A stretch of 64,000 bases of DNA, taken from the NCBI RefSeq assembly GCF_902497855.1, contig NZ_CABVHU010000004.1, positions 248,001-312,000 of the forward strand, read 5' to 3'. Source of the stretch: Pseudomonas fluorescens (GTDB lineage: Bacteria > Pseudomonadota > Gammaproteobacteria > Pseudomonadales > Pseudomonadaceae). The translations under genes and the position numbers were made by a program. The notes under the pieces are model-generated. The model did no database searches. It saw nothing but the letters and a program-made list of their open reading frames with translations, and was not told the origin of the DNA. Each line of letters begins with the position of its first letter. Position 1 is the stretch's first letter. This document shows, piece by piece, positions 1 through 11,965 of this stretch.

Positions 1-327
<327 letters not shown>

Positions 328-380
328 GGTGGTGGGCCTCCGTTTGTTGTTATTCAATATGGGCCGGGCCGGGCTTTTCC

Positions 381-483
381 TGTAGGAGCGAGCTTGCTCG
401 CGAAAAACCCCCAGGCGCCGCGTTCTTCCAGGCAACACGCGTTATCGTTCACGTCCATCGCGAGCAAGCTCGCTCCCACAGGG
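381..483. repeat. REP pair (BIME) between mtlG and mtlK
   Basis: Two inverted REP arms, TGTAGGAGCGAGCTTGCTCG and the complementary CGAGCAAGCTCGCTCCCACA, flank a linker. The linker at 438-462 is almost the same as those at 55136-55160 and 59431-59455. Confidence 0.9.
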
Positions 484-491
484 GGCCAGCT

Positions 492-1322
492 TCATTTCAC
501 CGCGCCAAACGACAGGCCGCGGACCAGTTGTTTCTGGCTGATCCAGCCGAAGATCAGGATCGGCGCGCAGGCCAGGGTCGAGACCGCCGACAACTTGGCC
601 CAGAACAGTCCTTCGGGGCTGGAGTACGAGGCGATCAGCGCGGTCAGCGGTGCGGCCTGGGACGAGGTCAGGTTCAGCGACCAGAAGGCTTCGTTCCAGC
701 ACAGGATCAGCGACAACAGCACGGTGGAGGCCAGGCCGCCCTTGGCGATCGGCAGCAGCACCCGGACCATTTCCTGCCACAGGGTCGCGCCGTCCAGGCG
801 TGCGGCTTCGAGGATGTCCTTGGGGATGTCCTTGAAGTAGGTGTAAATCATCCAGACCACGATCGGCAGGTTGATCAGGGTGTAGATCACGATCAGCGCG
901 ATGCGCGTGTCGAGCAGGCCAAAACTCTTGGCCAGCAGGTAGATCGGCATCAGCACGCCCACCGGCGGCAGCATCTTGGTCGAGAGCATCCACAACAGCG
1001 TGCCCTTGGTGCGTTGGGTTTCGTAGAACGCCATGGAGTAGGCAGCCGGCACCGCGATCAGCAGGCACAGGGCGGTGGCACTGAACGAAATCACCACCGA
1101 GTTCCAGGCAAAGCTGAAATAGTCGCTGCGCTCGTTGATGTGCAGGTAGTTCTCCAGGGTCGGGGTGAAAATGAACTGCGGCGGCGTGGCGAAGGCGTCG
1201 ATTTCGCTCTTGAAGCTGGTCAGCACCATCCAGAAAATCGGGAAGAAGATCAGGATCGCGATGGCCCAGGCCAGGGTGCCCAGCAGCAGGCTTTGCAGAC
1301 GACGGGATTGTTGAAGAGTCAT
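492..1322 (-). CDS. mtlG: Mannitol/polyol ABC transporter permease, MalG type
   Basis: A 276-residue inner-membrane permease with about six hydrophobic segments. The EAA loop that docks the ATPase is visible near residues 185-205 (EAARLDGATLWQEMVRVLLP). Length and N-terminus (short basic leader, then a long hydrophobic helix) fit the MalG/MtlG family. It lies 10 bp after mtlF, so the two are translated together. It should form the transmembrane channel with MtlF. Substrate is inferred from the linked mtlR. Confidence 0.93.
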   Translation of the reverse strand: MTLQQSRRLQSLLLGTLAWAIAILIFFPIFWMVLTSFKSEIDAFATPPQFIFTPTLENYLHINERSDYFSFAWNSVVISFSATALCLLIAVPAAYSMAFYETQRTKGTLLWMLSTKMLPPVGVLMPIYLLAKSFGLLDTRIALIVIYTLINLPIVVWMIYTYFKDIPKDILEAARLDGATLWQEMVRVLLPIAKGGLASTVLLSLILCWNEAFWSLNLTSSQAAPLTALIASYSSPEGLFWAKLSAVSTLACAPILIFGWISQKQLVRGLSFGAVK

Positions 1323-1332
1323 GGCAATGGCC

Positions 1333-2259
1333 TCAGGCTTTGTCGGTCAGGTTTTTGCCGATCATCCGCACCAGGACGATGGCCGCGATGTTGGCGATCA
1401 GCACCGCGATAAGGCCGCCGGCGGAGGCCATGCCGACGTCGAACTGCACCAGCGCCTGGTTGTAGATCAGGTAGGCGAGGTTGGTCGAGGCGTAGCCGGG
1501 GCCGCCGTTGGTGGTGGTGAAGATTTCGGCGAACACCGAGAGCAGAAAGATGGTTTCGATCATCACCACCACCGCGATCGGGCGGGCCAGGTGCGGCAGG
1601 GTCAGGTGCCAGAAAATCGCGATGGGACCTGCGCCATCGAGGCGCGCGGCTTCCTTCTGCTCCTGGTCGAGGGACTGCATGGCGGTCATCAGGATCAGGA
1701 TCGCGAAGGGCAGCCATTGCCAGGACACGATGATGATGATCGACAGCAGCGGGTAATGTGCCAGCCAGTCCACCGGCTGCGCGCCGAACAGTTTCCAGAC
1801 GTAGGCGAGAATCCCCGACACCGGGTGGAAAATCAGGTTCTTCCAGATCAGCGCGCCGACGGTGGGCATGATGAAAAACGGTGAGATCAGCAGCACCCGT
1901 ACGATGCCGCGCCCGAGAAACTCACTGGCCTCCAGCAAGGCACTGATCAACACGCCGAACACCACGCTGATCAGCAGCACGCTGCCCACCAGCAACAGGG
2001 TGTTGGTGGCGCCGGGCATGAACCCCGAATCGCTGAGGAAGTAGCTGAAATTTTCCAGGCCGACGAACTGGTTTTCACCGGGGTAGAGCAGGTTGTAGCG
2101 GATCAGCGAAAAATACACGGTCATGCCCAGCGGCACGATCATCCACAGCAGCAACAGCGCCACCGAGGGGCTGACCAGGAACCAGCCGGGGTTGGCCAAC
2201 CGGCTTTTACGCACGGGTTGGGGAAGGTCGATGTGAGCTTTGGCAGTTGAAGTATTCAT
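1333..2259 (-). CDS. mtlF: Mannitol/polyol ABC transporter permease, MalF type
   Basis: A 308-residue permease with about six membrane spans and an EAA loop (EAARLDGAGPIAIFWHLTLP). The start is placed at the ATG giving MNTSTAKAHIDLPQP. An upstream in-frame start would run the gene into the REP element at 2295-2390, which is unlikely to be coding. It pairs with MtlG. The gap to mtlE is about 140 bp and mostly REP, a common arrangement for reducing permease expression relative to the binding protein. Confidence 0.92.
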   Translation of the reverse strand: MNTSTAKAHIDLPQPVRKSRLANPGWFLVSPSVALLLLWMIVPLGMTVYFSLIRYNLLYPGENQFVGLENFSYFLSDSGFMPGATNTLLLVGSVLLISVVFGVLISALLEASEFLGRGIVRVLLISPFFIMPTVGALIWKNLIFHPVSGILAYVWKLFGAQPVDWLAHYPLLSIIIIVSWQWLPFAILILMTAMQSLDQEQKEAARLDGAGPIAIFWHLTLPHLARPIAVVVMIETIFLLSVFAEIFTTTNGGPGYASTNLAYLIYNQALVQFDVGMASAGGLIAVLIANIAAIVLVRMIGKNLTDKA

Positions 2260-2294
2260 GGCGATAGAACCGATTAAGAACAGACGACGCGGAA

Positions 2295-2390
2295 CCTGTG
2301 GCAGCGGGCTTGCCCGCGAAGAGGCCGGTACATCCGACACATCCGCGTGACTGAACCATTGCTATCGCGGGCAAGCCCGCTCCCACAGGG
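2295..2390. repeat. REP pair between mtlE and mtlF
   Basis: Inverted arms CCTGTGGCAGCGGGCTTGCC and GGCAAGCCCGCTCCCACAGG are about 45 bp apart. It sits inside the operon, directly downstream of mtlE on the minus strand, where such hairpins often protect the upstream message. Confidence 0.88.
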
Positions 2391-2402
2391 GAAAGGAGCT
2401 GG

Positions 2403-3713
2403 CTATTTGGGATAACCGGCGCGCTTCATTTCACGTTCGGTGGTTGACTGGGCGGCGGTCAGGGCCTGGTCGACCGTGGTCTGGCCGATCAGCGCCGCCG
2501 AGAACAATTTGCCGACCTGGGTGCCCACGGCCTGGAATTCAGGAATGGTCACCAACTGAATGCCGATGTACGGCACCGGTTTGGCGCTCGGCTTGCCAGG
2601 GTCCGCCGCGTTCAGTGACTCCAGCGTCACCCTGGCGAATGGCGCAGCCTGCAGATAGGCCTCGCTGTAGGTCGAGGCCCGGGTGCCTGGCGGCACGTTG
2701 GCGATGCCGTCTTTTTCCGCAACCAACGCCCCGTACTCCTTGGAAGTGGCCCAGGCACTGAAGGTCTTGGCGGCGTCCTTGGCCTTGGAACTGGTCGGGA
2801 TCGCCAGCGCCCAGGAGTACAGCCAGGCCGAGCCCTTGTCGGTGGTTTCGTGCGGCGCGTAGGTGAAGCCGACGTGTTCGCTGACCCTGCTCTGGGTCTT
2901 GTCGGTGACAAAGGAGCCGGCCACGCTGGCATCGACCCAGATCGCGCACTTGCCGCTGTTGAACAGCGCCAGGTTTTCGTTGAAACCGTTACTCGAGGCA
3001 CCCGGCGGGCCGGATTTCTTCATGGTGTCGACGTAGAAATTCAGCGCGTTCTTCCATTCGGGACCGGTGAACTCCGGCTTCCACTGCTCATCGAACCAGC
3101 GCGCACCATAAGCGTTGGCGACGGTGCTGATCAGCGCCATGTTCTCGCCCCAACCGGCCTTGCCGCGCAGGCAGATCCCGTACTGTTCCTTATCCTTGTT
3201 GGTGAGCTTGCCGGCGAATTCGCCGATCTGGGTCCAGGTCGGGCGTTCGGGCATGGTCAACCCGGCGTCCTTGAACAGGTCGGTGCGGTAATAGGTGATG
3301 GAGCTTTCGGCGTAGAACGGCAGGGCATAGAGCGACCCCTTGACGGAGAGGCCTTCACGCACCGAAGGGAATACATCGTCGAGGGCGTAGCTGGCCGGCA
3401 AGTCCTTCATCGGCTCCAGCCAACCCTTGGCGCCCCAGAGTGCGGCTTCGTACATGCCGATGGTCAGTACATCGAACTGTCCGCCCTGGGTGGCGATGTC
3501 GGTGGTCAGGCGCTGGCGCAGGACGTTTTCTTCCAGCACCACCCAATTGAGCTTGATGTCCGGGTGCTCGGCCTCGAAGGTTTTCGAGAGCTTTTGCATG
3601 CGGATCATGTCGCTGTTGTTGACGGTGGCGATGGTCAGGGTCTGGGCGCCGAAGCTGACGCTGCTGAGGGTCATGCAGGTGAGGGCTAGCAGAGCGTTTA
3701 CAGAAGGTTGCAT
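2403..3713 (-). CDS. mtlE: Mannitol/polyol ABC transporter periplasmic binding protein
   Basis: A 436-residue extracellular solute-binding protein of family 1. The N-terminus has a short signal peptide ending near SVSFGA-QTLTIATVNN. The body carries typical cluster features (YALPFYAESSITYYRTDLF; AIWVDASVAGSF). The start codon has a clear Shine-Dalgarno (AAGGAG, 8 bases away). It is the first gene of the mtlEFGK operon and should deliver polyol to MtlFG in the periplasm. Regulation: a TTGTCA-17-TGTAAT promoter lies about 85 bp upstream, with repeats suited to an AraC-type activator just before it. Confidence 0.93.
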   Translation of the reverse strand: MQPSVNALLALTCMTLSSVSFGAQTLTIATVNNSDMIRMQKLSKTFEAEHPDIKLNWVVLEENVLRQRLTTDIATQGGQFDVLTIGMYEAALWGAKGWLEPMKDLPASYALDDVFPSVREGLSVKGSLYALPFYAESSITYYRTDLFKDAGLTMPERPTWTQIGEFAGKLTNKDKEQYGICLRGKAGWGENMALISTVANAYGARWFDEQWKPEFTGPEWKNALNFYVDTMKKSGPPGASSNGFNENLALFNSGKCAIWVDASVAGSFVTDKTQSRVSEHVGFTYAPHETTDKGSAWLYSWALAIPTSSKAKDAAKTFSAWATSKEYGALVAEKDGIANVPPGTRASTYSEAYLQAAPFARVTLESLNAADPGKPSAKPVPYIGIQLVTIPEFQAVGTQVGKLFSAALIGQTTVDQALTAAQSTTEREMKRAGYPK

Positions 3714-3797
3714 CGTGCACTCCTTTTCTGCTCCCGGCGGGTTGCAGAAGGATGGTTATTGTTTTGTGTCTTCCTGCGGAGGGAAGAATGTGCACTG

Positions 3798-3826
3798 ATT
3801 ACAACGTTCAATTGATGGCGTGACAA
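3798..3826 (-). promoter_or_regulatory. Putative sigma70 promoter of mtlEFGK
   Basis: On the minus strand, -35 TTGTCA (3821-3826) and -10 TGTAAT (3798-3803) are separated by exactly 17 bp. The untranslated leader to mtlE would be about 80 nt. Confidence 0.6.
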
Positions 3827-3834
3827 ATCATCGG

Positions 3835-3864
3835 TCGCACTTGAATTGATACTATTTTGCACTG
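3835..3864 (-). promoter_or_regulatory. Candidate MtlR operator
   Basis: Two direct repeats on the minus strand, AGTGCAA (3858-3864) and AGTGCGA (3835-3841), lie 23 bp apart just upstream of the -35 box. AraC/XylS activators bind direct repeats spaced about two helical turns near -35. The assignment to MtlR is inference. Confidence 0.4.
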
Positions 3865-3962
3865 GGGGTGAGGGCGAGAGGTGCTGGGGACGGGTTTTGT
3901 GCGCTCGTTCTCGATCGAATCCGTACAGGTTTTAGCTGGAAAAGTTGACTTGCACCGCAGTA

Positions 3963-4057
3963 CCTGTGGGAGCGAGCCTGCTCGCGAAGGCGGTTTAACG
4001 TTCGAGGAATAGGGTGACTGAACGAACGATTTCGCGAGCAGGCTCGCTCCCACAAGG
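3963..4057. repeat. REP pair between mtlR and mtlE
   Basis: Arms CCTGTGGGAGCGAGCCTGCT and AGCAGGCTCGCTCCCACAAG. It lies just after the mtlR stop, separating mtlR from the mtlE promoter. Confidence 0.88.
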
Positions 4058-4067
4058 AGTTTGGGCG

Positions 4068-4973
4068 TTAGCCGAGGTTCTGTTCGGTCAAACGCTGCAC
4101 CGCCAACTTGCGATAGTGCGACGGCGTCATGCCCTTCAACTGCTGAAAACGCCGATTGAAATTGGAAATATTGTTGAAACCCGACTCGAAACACACATCG
4201 GTCACCGGTTTGTCGCCGTCGGCCAATAGTTCGCAGGATTTGCTGATGCGCAGGCGATTGACGAATTCGATGAAGCAACGCCCCGTGGCTTGTTTGAACA
4301 CCCGGCTGAAGTAGGTCGGCTTCATGCCCAGGTGCTCGGCCACTTCCTCCAGCGGCAGATCACGGGCGTAGTGGGCGAAGATGTAATCCACCGCCCGGTT
4401 GGTACGATCGATGTTGTGCTCGTCGGCCAACTGTGGCGTCGTGGCGCCGGAGAGCGTTTGGTAATCGTCGCAGGAGGCCAGCAGTTCCAGCAGAATGAAA
4501 AAGTGCCCGAGCCGGGTCACGCCCTTCGAATCGGCGATACGCTGCATCAGCCCCATCGCCTGGCGGATGGTGCGTTTGCAGCGGAATTCGATGCCGTACT
4601 GCGCACGCTCCAGCAACGGTGCCAGGGCCTTGAGCTCTGCGAACACCAGATGGCCGCTGTCGAACAATTCGTCGGTAAAGTTGACCAGCATGTCGCGCTT
4701 GGGCACCACTTCGTCTTCGGCGACCTGGCTGATCCAGTTGTGGGGCAGGTTGGGGCCGGTGAGAAACAAGGATTCGGGGTAGAAGTTGCCGATGTAATCG
4801 CCGATGAACACCTTGCCGGAACTGGCGACGATCAGGTGCAGTTCGTATTCCTTGTGGAAGTGCCAACGCACCAGGGGGCAGGGAAAACCATGTTGGCGAT
4901 AGATGATGGACAACCCGTTGTGGTCGTCCATCAGCTCATAGGAAGGGTCGGTAACTCTGGCAGTCCGGGTCAT
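4068..4973 (-). CDS. mtlR: AraC-family activator of mannitol utilisation
   Basis: A 301-residue protein with an N-terminal cupin-like ligand pocket (LVRWHFHKEYELHLIV; FLTGPNLPHNW) and a C-terminal double helix-turn-helix (residues about 195-290; LPLEEVAEHLGMKPTYFSRV and DVCFESGFNNISNFNRRF). These are the hallmarks of AraC/XylS regulators. The sequence and the position upstream of mtlE agree with MtlR of P. fluorescens, which activates the mtl operon in response to mannitol, sorbitol or arabitol. It is co-oriented with the operon but separated from it by a REP pair and its own promoter region. Confidence 0.92.
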   Translation of the reverse strand: MTRTARVTDPSYELMDDHNGLSIIYRQHGFPCPLVRWHFHKEYELHLIVASSGKVFIGDYIGNFYPESLFLTGPNLPHNWISQVAEDEVVPKRDMLVNFTDELFDSGHLVFAELKALAPLLERAQYGIEFRCKRTIRQAMGLMQRIADSKGVTRLGHFFILLELLASCDDYQTLSGATTPQLADEHNIDRTNRAVDYIFAHYARDLPLEEVAEHLGMKPTYFSRVFKQATGRCFIEFVNRLRISKSCELLADGDKPVTDVCFESGFNNISNFNRRFQQLKGMTPSHYRKLAVQRLTEQNLG

Positions 4974-5046
4974 TTCAGTGCGCTTTTGTTGTTATCGCCC
5001 GCTGATCATGCCTCGTTCCAGCCGGTTAATGCTACCCGGTGGTTCG

Positions 5047-6342
5047 TCATGTGATCAGACGGTTCTTCGCTTCAATCCATTGCGACATGTATTGAGTGCT
5101 CTTGTGCTGATGATGGCGCAGCATGCTGCCGGTGAAGTTATCCCTTCTGATCGACGAGAGATGCAGGCGGCATTCGTTGATTCGGGCGATCAATGCAGGG
5201 CCATGACTTGTGCGCTGGTAACGACTGGCCAGCAGTTGCAATCCTTGCGCCTGTGCATCCAGCCAGCGGGTCTTGTCTTTATAAAGTTGCACGGCGCTGT
5301 CGGCGAACGCCTGGGCCGTCCGGGCCACCGCGCCTGGCCATGGCTCGTCGCCGTGCATGGCTTCTGCGCCGATCGGCGTGGTGACATTCGGCGTACCGCA
5401 GAGCATCGCGTCAACGAGCTTGCCCTTGATGCCCGCCCCGAATCGCAACGGTGCCAGGCACACGCGCGCCGCCGACATGACTTGCAAGGCATCTTCTGCC
5501 CAGTTCATCACATGAAACCCCTGGGCCGCATTGTGCAACGCAGTCGCCTTGGGCGGGGTGTAAGCGCCGTAGATATGCAACTGAGCAGCGGGCAGCTGCT
5601 CGCGGATCAGCGGCCACAGGGTGGTTTTCATCCAGAGCACCGCATCCCAGTTCGGCGCATGGCGGAAGTTGCCGATGCTGAGAAAGTGCGCCCGATCCTC
5701 AAAGGCCGCTGGCGGTGCAGTGGGCAGGTCGACCATCAGCGGGCACCCGTGCAGCAAGTTGCGCGGCACCTTGAATTGTTCGATCAGCAACTCGATTTCC
5801 ACTTCGGAAATCATCAGGTTCAAGTCACAACGATAAATCGCGGCGATCTCCCGTTTGGCCAGATCGGTCTCGGCCATGAACTCGAACTCTGCACGCAAAG
5901 CCTTGGCGAACAACTCGCTGAAATCATGGGTGTCGTCACTCGCCTTCAGGCGCTCCTTGAGGCGTTGATGGCGGGCATCGCGCAGGCTTTGCAGATCGGA
6001 AGTCTCCAGCACACGCAGGGCGTCAGGACACTGTTGTTCAACACGCCAGCCGAACTGTTCCTCCATCATGAACCGATCGAACAGTACGACGTCCGGGGCC
6101 AGTTGGCTGATGAAGCTGTCGAAACTGCTGTTGTTCAATTCGATTGGCACTTCGCGAATGCCCAGGGCCGTCAGGTCGGCCCGGTGTTCGCCAGTGCCGG
6201 CCGGACTGCTGAAGGTGATGTCCCAGCCTTGCTCCAGGAACGTCTCGAGAATTTGCATCATATGCCCGCCAGCCGCGGAAGAGCGGGGCTCGGGCCAGAC
6301 GTAACCAATGACCAGGACTTTGGTTGCGCGGGGCTGACTCAT
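5047..6342 (-). CDS. GT-B fold glycosyltransferase
   Basis: A 431-residue protein. The N-terminus (KVLVIGYVWPEPRSSAAGGH) is the first Rossmann domain of a GT-B enzyme with its glycine loop. The C-terminal half holds a glycosyltransferase-1 type donor site (LSIGNFRHAPNWDAVLWM; CLAPLRFGAGIKGKLVDAML, GTPNVTTPIGAEAM). The start was chosen at MSQPRATK; longer forms only add a low-complexity leader that runs into the neighbouring receiver gene. It has no partner sugar genes here, so the acceptor (surface glycan, lipid or protein) cannot be told. Confidence 0.85.
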   Translation of the reverse strand: MSQPRATKVLVIGYVWPEPRSSAAGGHMMQILETFLEQGWDITFSSPAGTGEHRADLTALGIREVPIELNNSSFDSFISQLAPDVVLFDRFMMEEQFGWRVEQQCPDALRVLETSDLQSLRDARHQRLKERLKASDDTHDFSELFAKALRAEFEFMAETDLAKREIAAIYRCDLNLMISEVEIELLIEQFKVPRNLLHGCPLMVDLPTAPPAAFEDRAHFLSIGNFRHAPNWDAVLWMKTTLWPLIREQLPAAQLHIYGAYTPPKATALHNAAQGFHVMNWAEDALQVMSAARVCLAPLRFGAGIKGKLVDAMLCGTPNVTTPIGAEAMHGDEPWPGAVARTAQAFADSAVQLYKDKTRWLDAQAQGLQLLASRYQRTSHGPALIARINECRLHLSSIRRDNFTGSMLRHHQHKSTQYMSQWIEAKNRLIT

Positions 6343-6424
6343 GAATGGACATTCCTTGAAACGGGGCAGGGGACGAAGTCGGGGTGCGATTAAACCACAG
6401 GCGATGGCAAACCCCGCTGCCCCT

Positions 6425-6799
6425 TCAGGCCGATCGGGCGTTGGCGAGAATACCCTTGACCTTGTCGCGCAGCTGGTCGATGGAGAACGGCTTGCCAATC
6501 ACATGCATGCCCGCAGGCACCTCGATGCTTTCGGCATAGCCACTGGCGAACAGGATCGGCAGTTCAGGACGCAGCATCCGCGCCTGCGTGGCCAGTTCGC
6601 GGCCATCCATCACCGGCAGGCCGACGTCGGTCATCATCAGGTCGATGTACTGATCTTCGTCGTTGAGAAATTCCAGGGCCTGTTCGCTGCCATCGGCCTC
6701 GAGCACTTTGAACTCCAGTTCCTCCAGCACATCGACGATCAGCATGCGAACGATGGCATCGTCTTCGACGACAAGGATGATGGACGCATCAGCGGACAT
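6425..6799 (-). CDS. Single-domain response regulator
   Basis: A 124-residue stand-alone receiver. The acidic pair is in ILVVEDDAIV, the phosphoacceptor Asp is in DLMMTDVGLP, and the conserved Lys is in HVIGKPFS. There is no output domain, as in CheY or Spo0F. It is divergent from the large hybrid kinase at 7051 and is a likely phosphate carrier or sink for that relay. Its nearest relatives in the window by sequence style are the C-terminal receiver of the kinase at 13699-15369 ([14 protein letters not shown]) and the receiver at 13218-13595. Confidence 0.88.
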   Translation of the reverse strand: MSADASIILVVEDDAIVRMLIVDVLEELEFKVLEADGSEQALEFLNDEDQYIDLMMTDVGLPVMDGRELATQARMLRPELPILFASGYAESIEVPAGMHVIGKPFSIDQLRDKVKGILANARSA

Positions 6800-7050
6800 A
6801 GTAAGGGTTCTCAAAGGTTGAAAAGGCGGTGGCCGGTCGATCGAAATTGCCGGGCTCTTGCATGAGTAAGTAGCGGATCCCGACAAGTTCCCGGCGCTGA
6901 TGAAAAAAGGATAGCTGGCAAGGATAACCGCTCCTTCGCGCCGGAGCAGCTGAATGTAGGATTTTGCCGGAAAACCTGTCAGAAAGTTGGATCATCGTGG
7001 CGGTTTTGGGGCAAACTCCGTGGTTTTCAACAGATCGACAAGGCTTCCTC

Positions 7051-10541
<3,491 letters not shown>

Positions 10542-10542
<1 letters not shown>

Positions 10543-11375
10543 TGGAAAGCATTTATCCAGGGGAGAGAAATAGCGAAATCGAATTGCGCTTGCTGATCGA
10601 GGCGATTTACCTCAAGTACAGCTACGATTTTCGCGATTACTCCGGCGCGTCGATCAAGCGTCGCGTCCACCACGCGTTGAGCCAGTTCGAGTGCGCCACC
10701 ATCTCGGCGTTGCAAGAGAAGGTGCTCCACGACCCGACAGCGTTCATGCAATTGCTGCAATTGCTGACGATTCCGGTCAGTGAAATGTTCCGCGACCCTT
10801 CGCACTTCCTCGCCATCCGCCAGGAAGTGGTGCCGTTGCTCAAGACCTATCCGTCGATCAAGATCTGGATCGCCGGTTGCAGCACCGGCGAAGAAGTCTA
10901 TTCGATGGCGATACTGCTGCGCGAGGAAGGCTTGCTCGATCGCACCATCATCTACGCCACCGACATCAACCCGCGTTCGCTGGACAAAGCCAAGCAAGGG
11001 ATTTTCTCCATGGAAAATGTCCGCGCCTACACTCATAACTACCAGCAGGCAGGTGGCCAGCAGTCGTTTGCCGACTACTACACGGCCGCCTATGGCTACG
11101 CCATTTTCGACAAGACGCTCTGTGACAACGTGACCTTCGCCGACCACAGTCTGGCGACCGACAGTGTCTTTTCAGAGACTCAATTAATTTCATGTCGTAA
11201 TGTATTGATTTATTTCAATAAAAAACTTCAGGATCGCGCTTTCGGATTGTTTCACGACTCGCTTTGCCATCGAGGATTCCTGGTGCTGGGCAGTAAGGAA
11301 ACCCCGGATTTCTCGGCGTACGGCAACCAGTTCGAACCCTTGATCAAACAAGAACGGATCTATCGCAAATCATGA
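10542..11375 (+). CDS. CheR-type protein-glutamate O-methyltransferase
   Basis: A 277-residue SAM-dependent methyltransferase. The SAM loop reads WIAGCSTGEEVYSMAILL, the acidic adenosine-binding strand is YATDINPRSL, and the motif SCRNVLIYFNKKLQ is typical of CheR. It starts at a GTG sharing one base with the kinase stop (another GTG at 10515 is possible) and ends in a 4-base overlap with the cheB-like gene. No chemoreceptor lies nearby. The likeliest target is the kinase's own Glu-rich coiled coil, as proposed for fused CheB-CheR kinases; this is inference. Codons from 11181 to 11230 are strikingly AT-rich compared with the rest of the gene. Confidence 0.88.
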
Positions 11376-11965
11376 ACAGTGCAAAGGAATTGCCGTGCAT
11401 AGAGGCTATTGTGATCGGCGCCTCGGCGGGCGGCGTGGAAGCGTTGCTCACGCTCCTCGGCCCGCTGCGCCAAGGCTTCGTCCTGCCGATCATTGTGGTG
11501 TTGCACCTGCCTGAAGCAGGTCGCAGCCAACTCGCCGAAGTCTTCGCGCGAAAAGTGTCCTTGCCGGTGCTGGAAGCCCGCGACAAGACGCGGATCGAAC
11601 CCGGGACCCTGTATTTCGCCGGGCCTGGCTATCACTTGTCGGTGGAGCAGGACCGCAGCTTTTCCTTGAGCCTGGAAGACCGCGTGCATTATTCGCGTCC
11701 CGCCATCGATTACCTGTTCGAGTCGGCTGCCGACGCGTATGGCCCGGCGCTGGCCGCGGTGTTGCTGACCGGCGCCAATCGCGACGGCGCGCGTGGCCTG
11801 GCCCAGGTCAAGCAGTGTGGCGGCCTGACCATCGTGCAGGATCCGGACGAAGCCCAGGTCGCGACCATGCCCCTGGCCGCGCTGGATATCGGTGCGCCAG
11901 ACCACATCCTCCCCCTGCGCGGCATCGGCCGTCTGTTTGTCGAGCTGGAACGAATAGCATGCTAA
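11372..11965 (+). CDS. CheB-type methylesterase, catalytic domain only
   Basis: A 197-residue protein consisting of the CheB methylesterase domain with no receiver in front. The catalytic triad is recognisable: Ser18 in VIGASAGGVEAL, His45 in VVLHLPEAGR, Asp138 in LTGANRDGARGL. It would remove the methyl groups added by the upstream CheR. Because it lacks a receiver it cannot be phospho-gated in the usual way. It overlaps cheR by 4 bases and the next kinase by 7 bases, so the three are translated together. Confidence 0.9.
   Translation: MNSAKELPCIEAIVIGASAGGVEALLTLLGPLRQGFVLPIIVVLHLPEAGRSQLAEVFARKVSLPVLEARDKTRIEPGTLYFAGPGYHLSVEQDRSFSLSLEDRVHYSRPAIDYLFESAADAYGPALAAVLLTGANRDGARGLAQVKQCGGLTIVQDPDEAQVATMPLAALDIGAPDHILPLRGIGRLFVELERIAC

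Noticed and set aside
4978..6393. 471-codon open frame on the plus strand
   Set aside because: Antisense to the glycosyltransferase; the composition looks like a reversed GC-rich gene.
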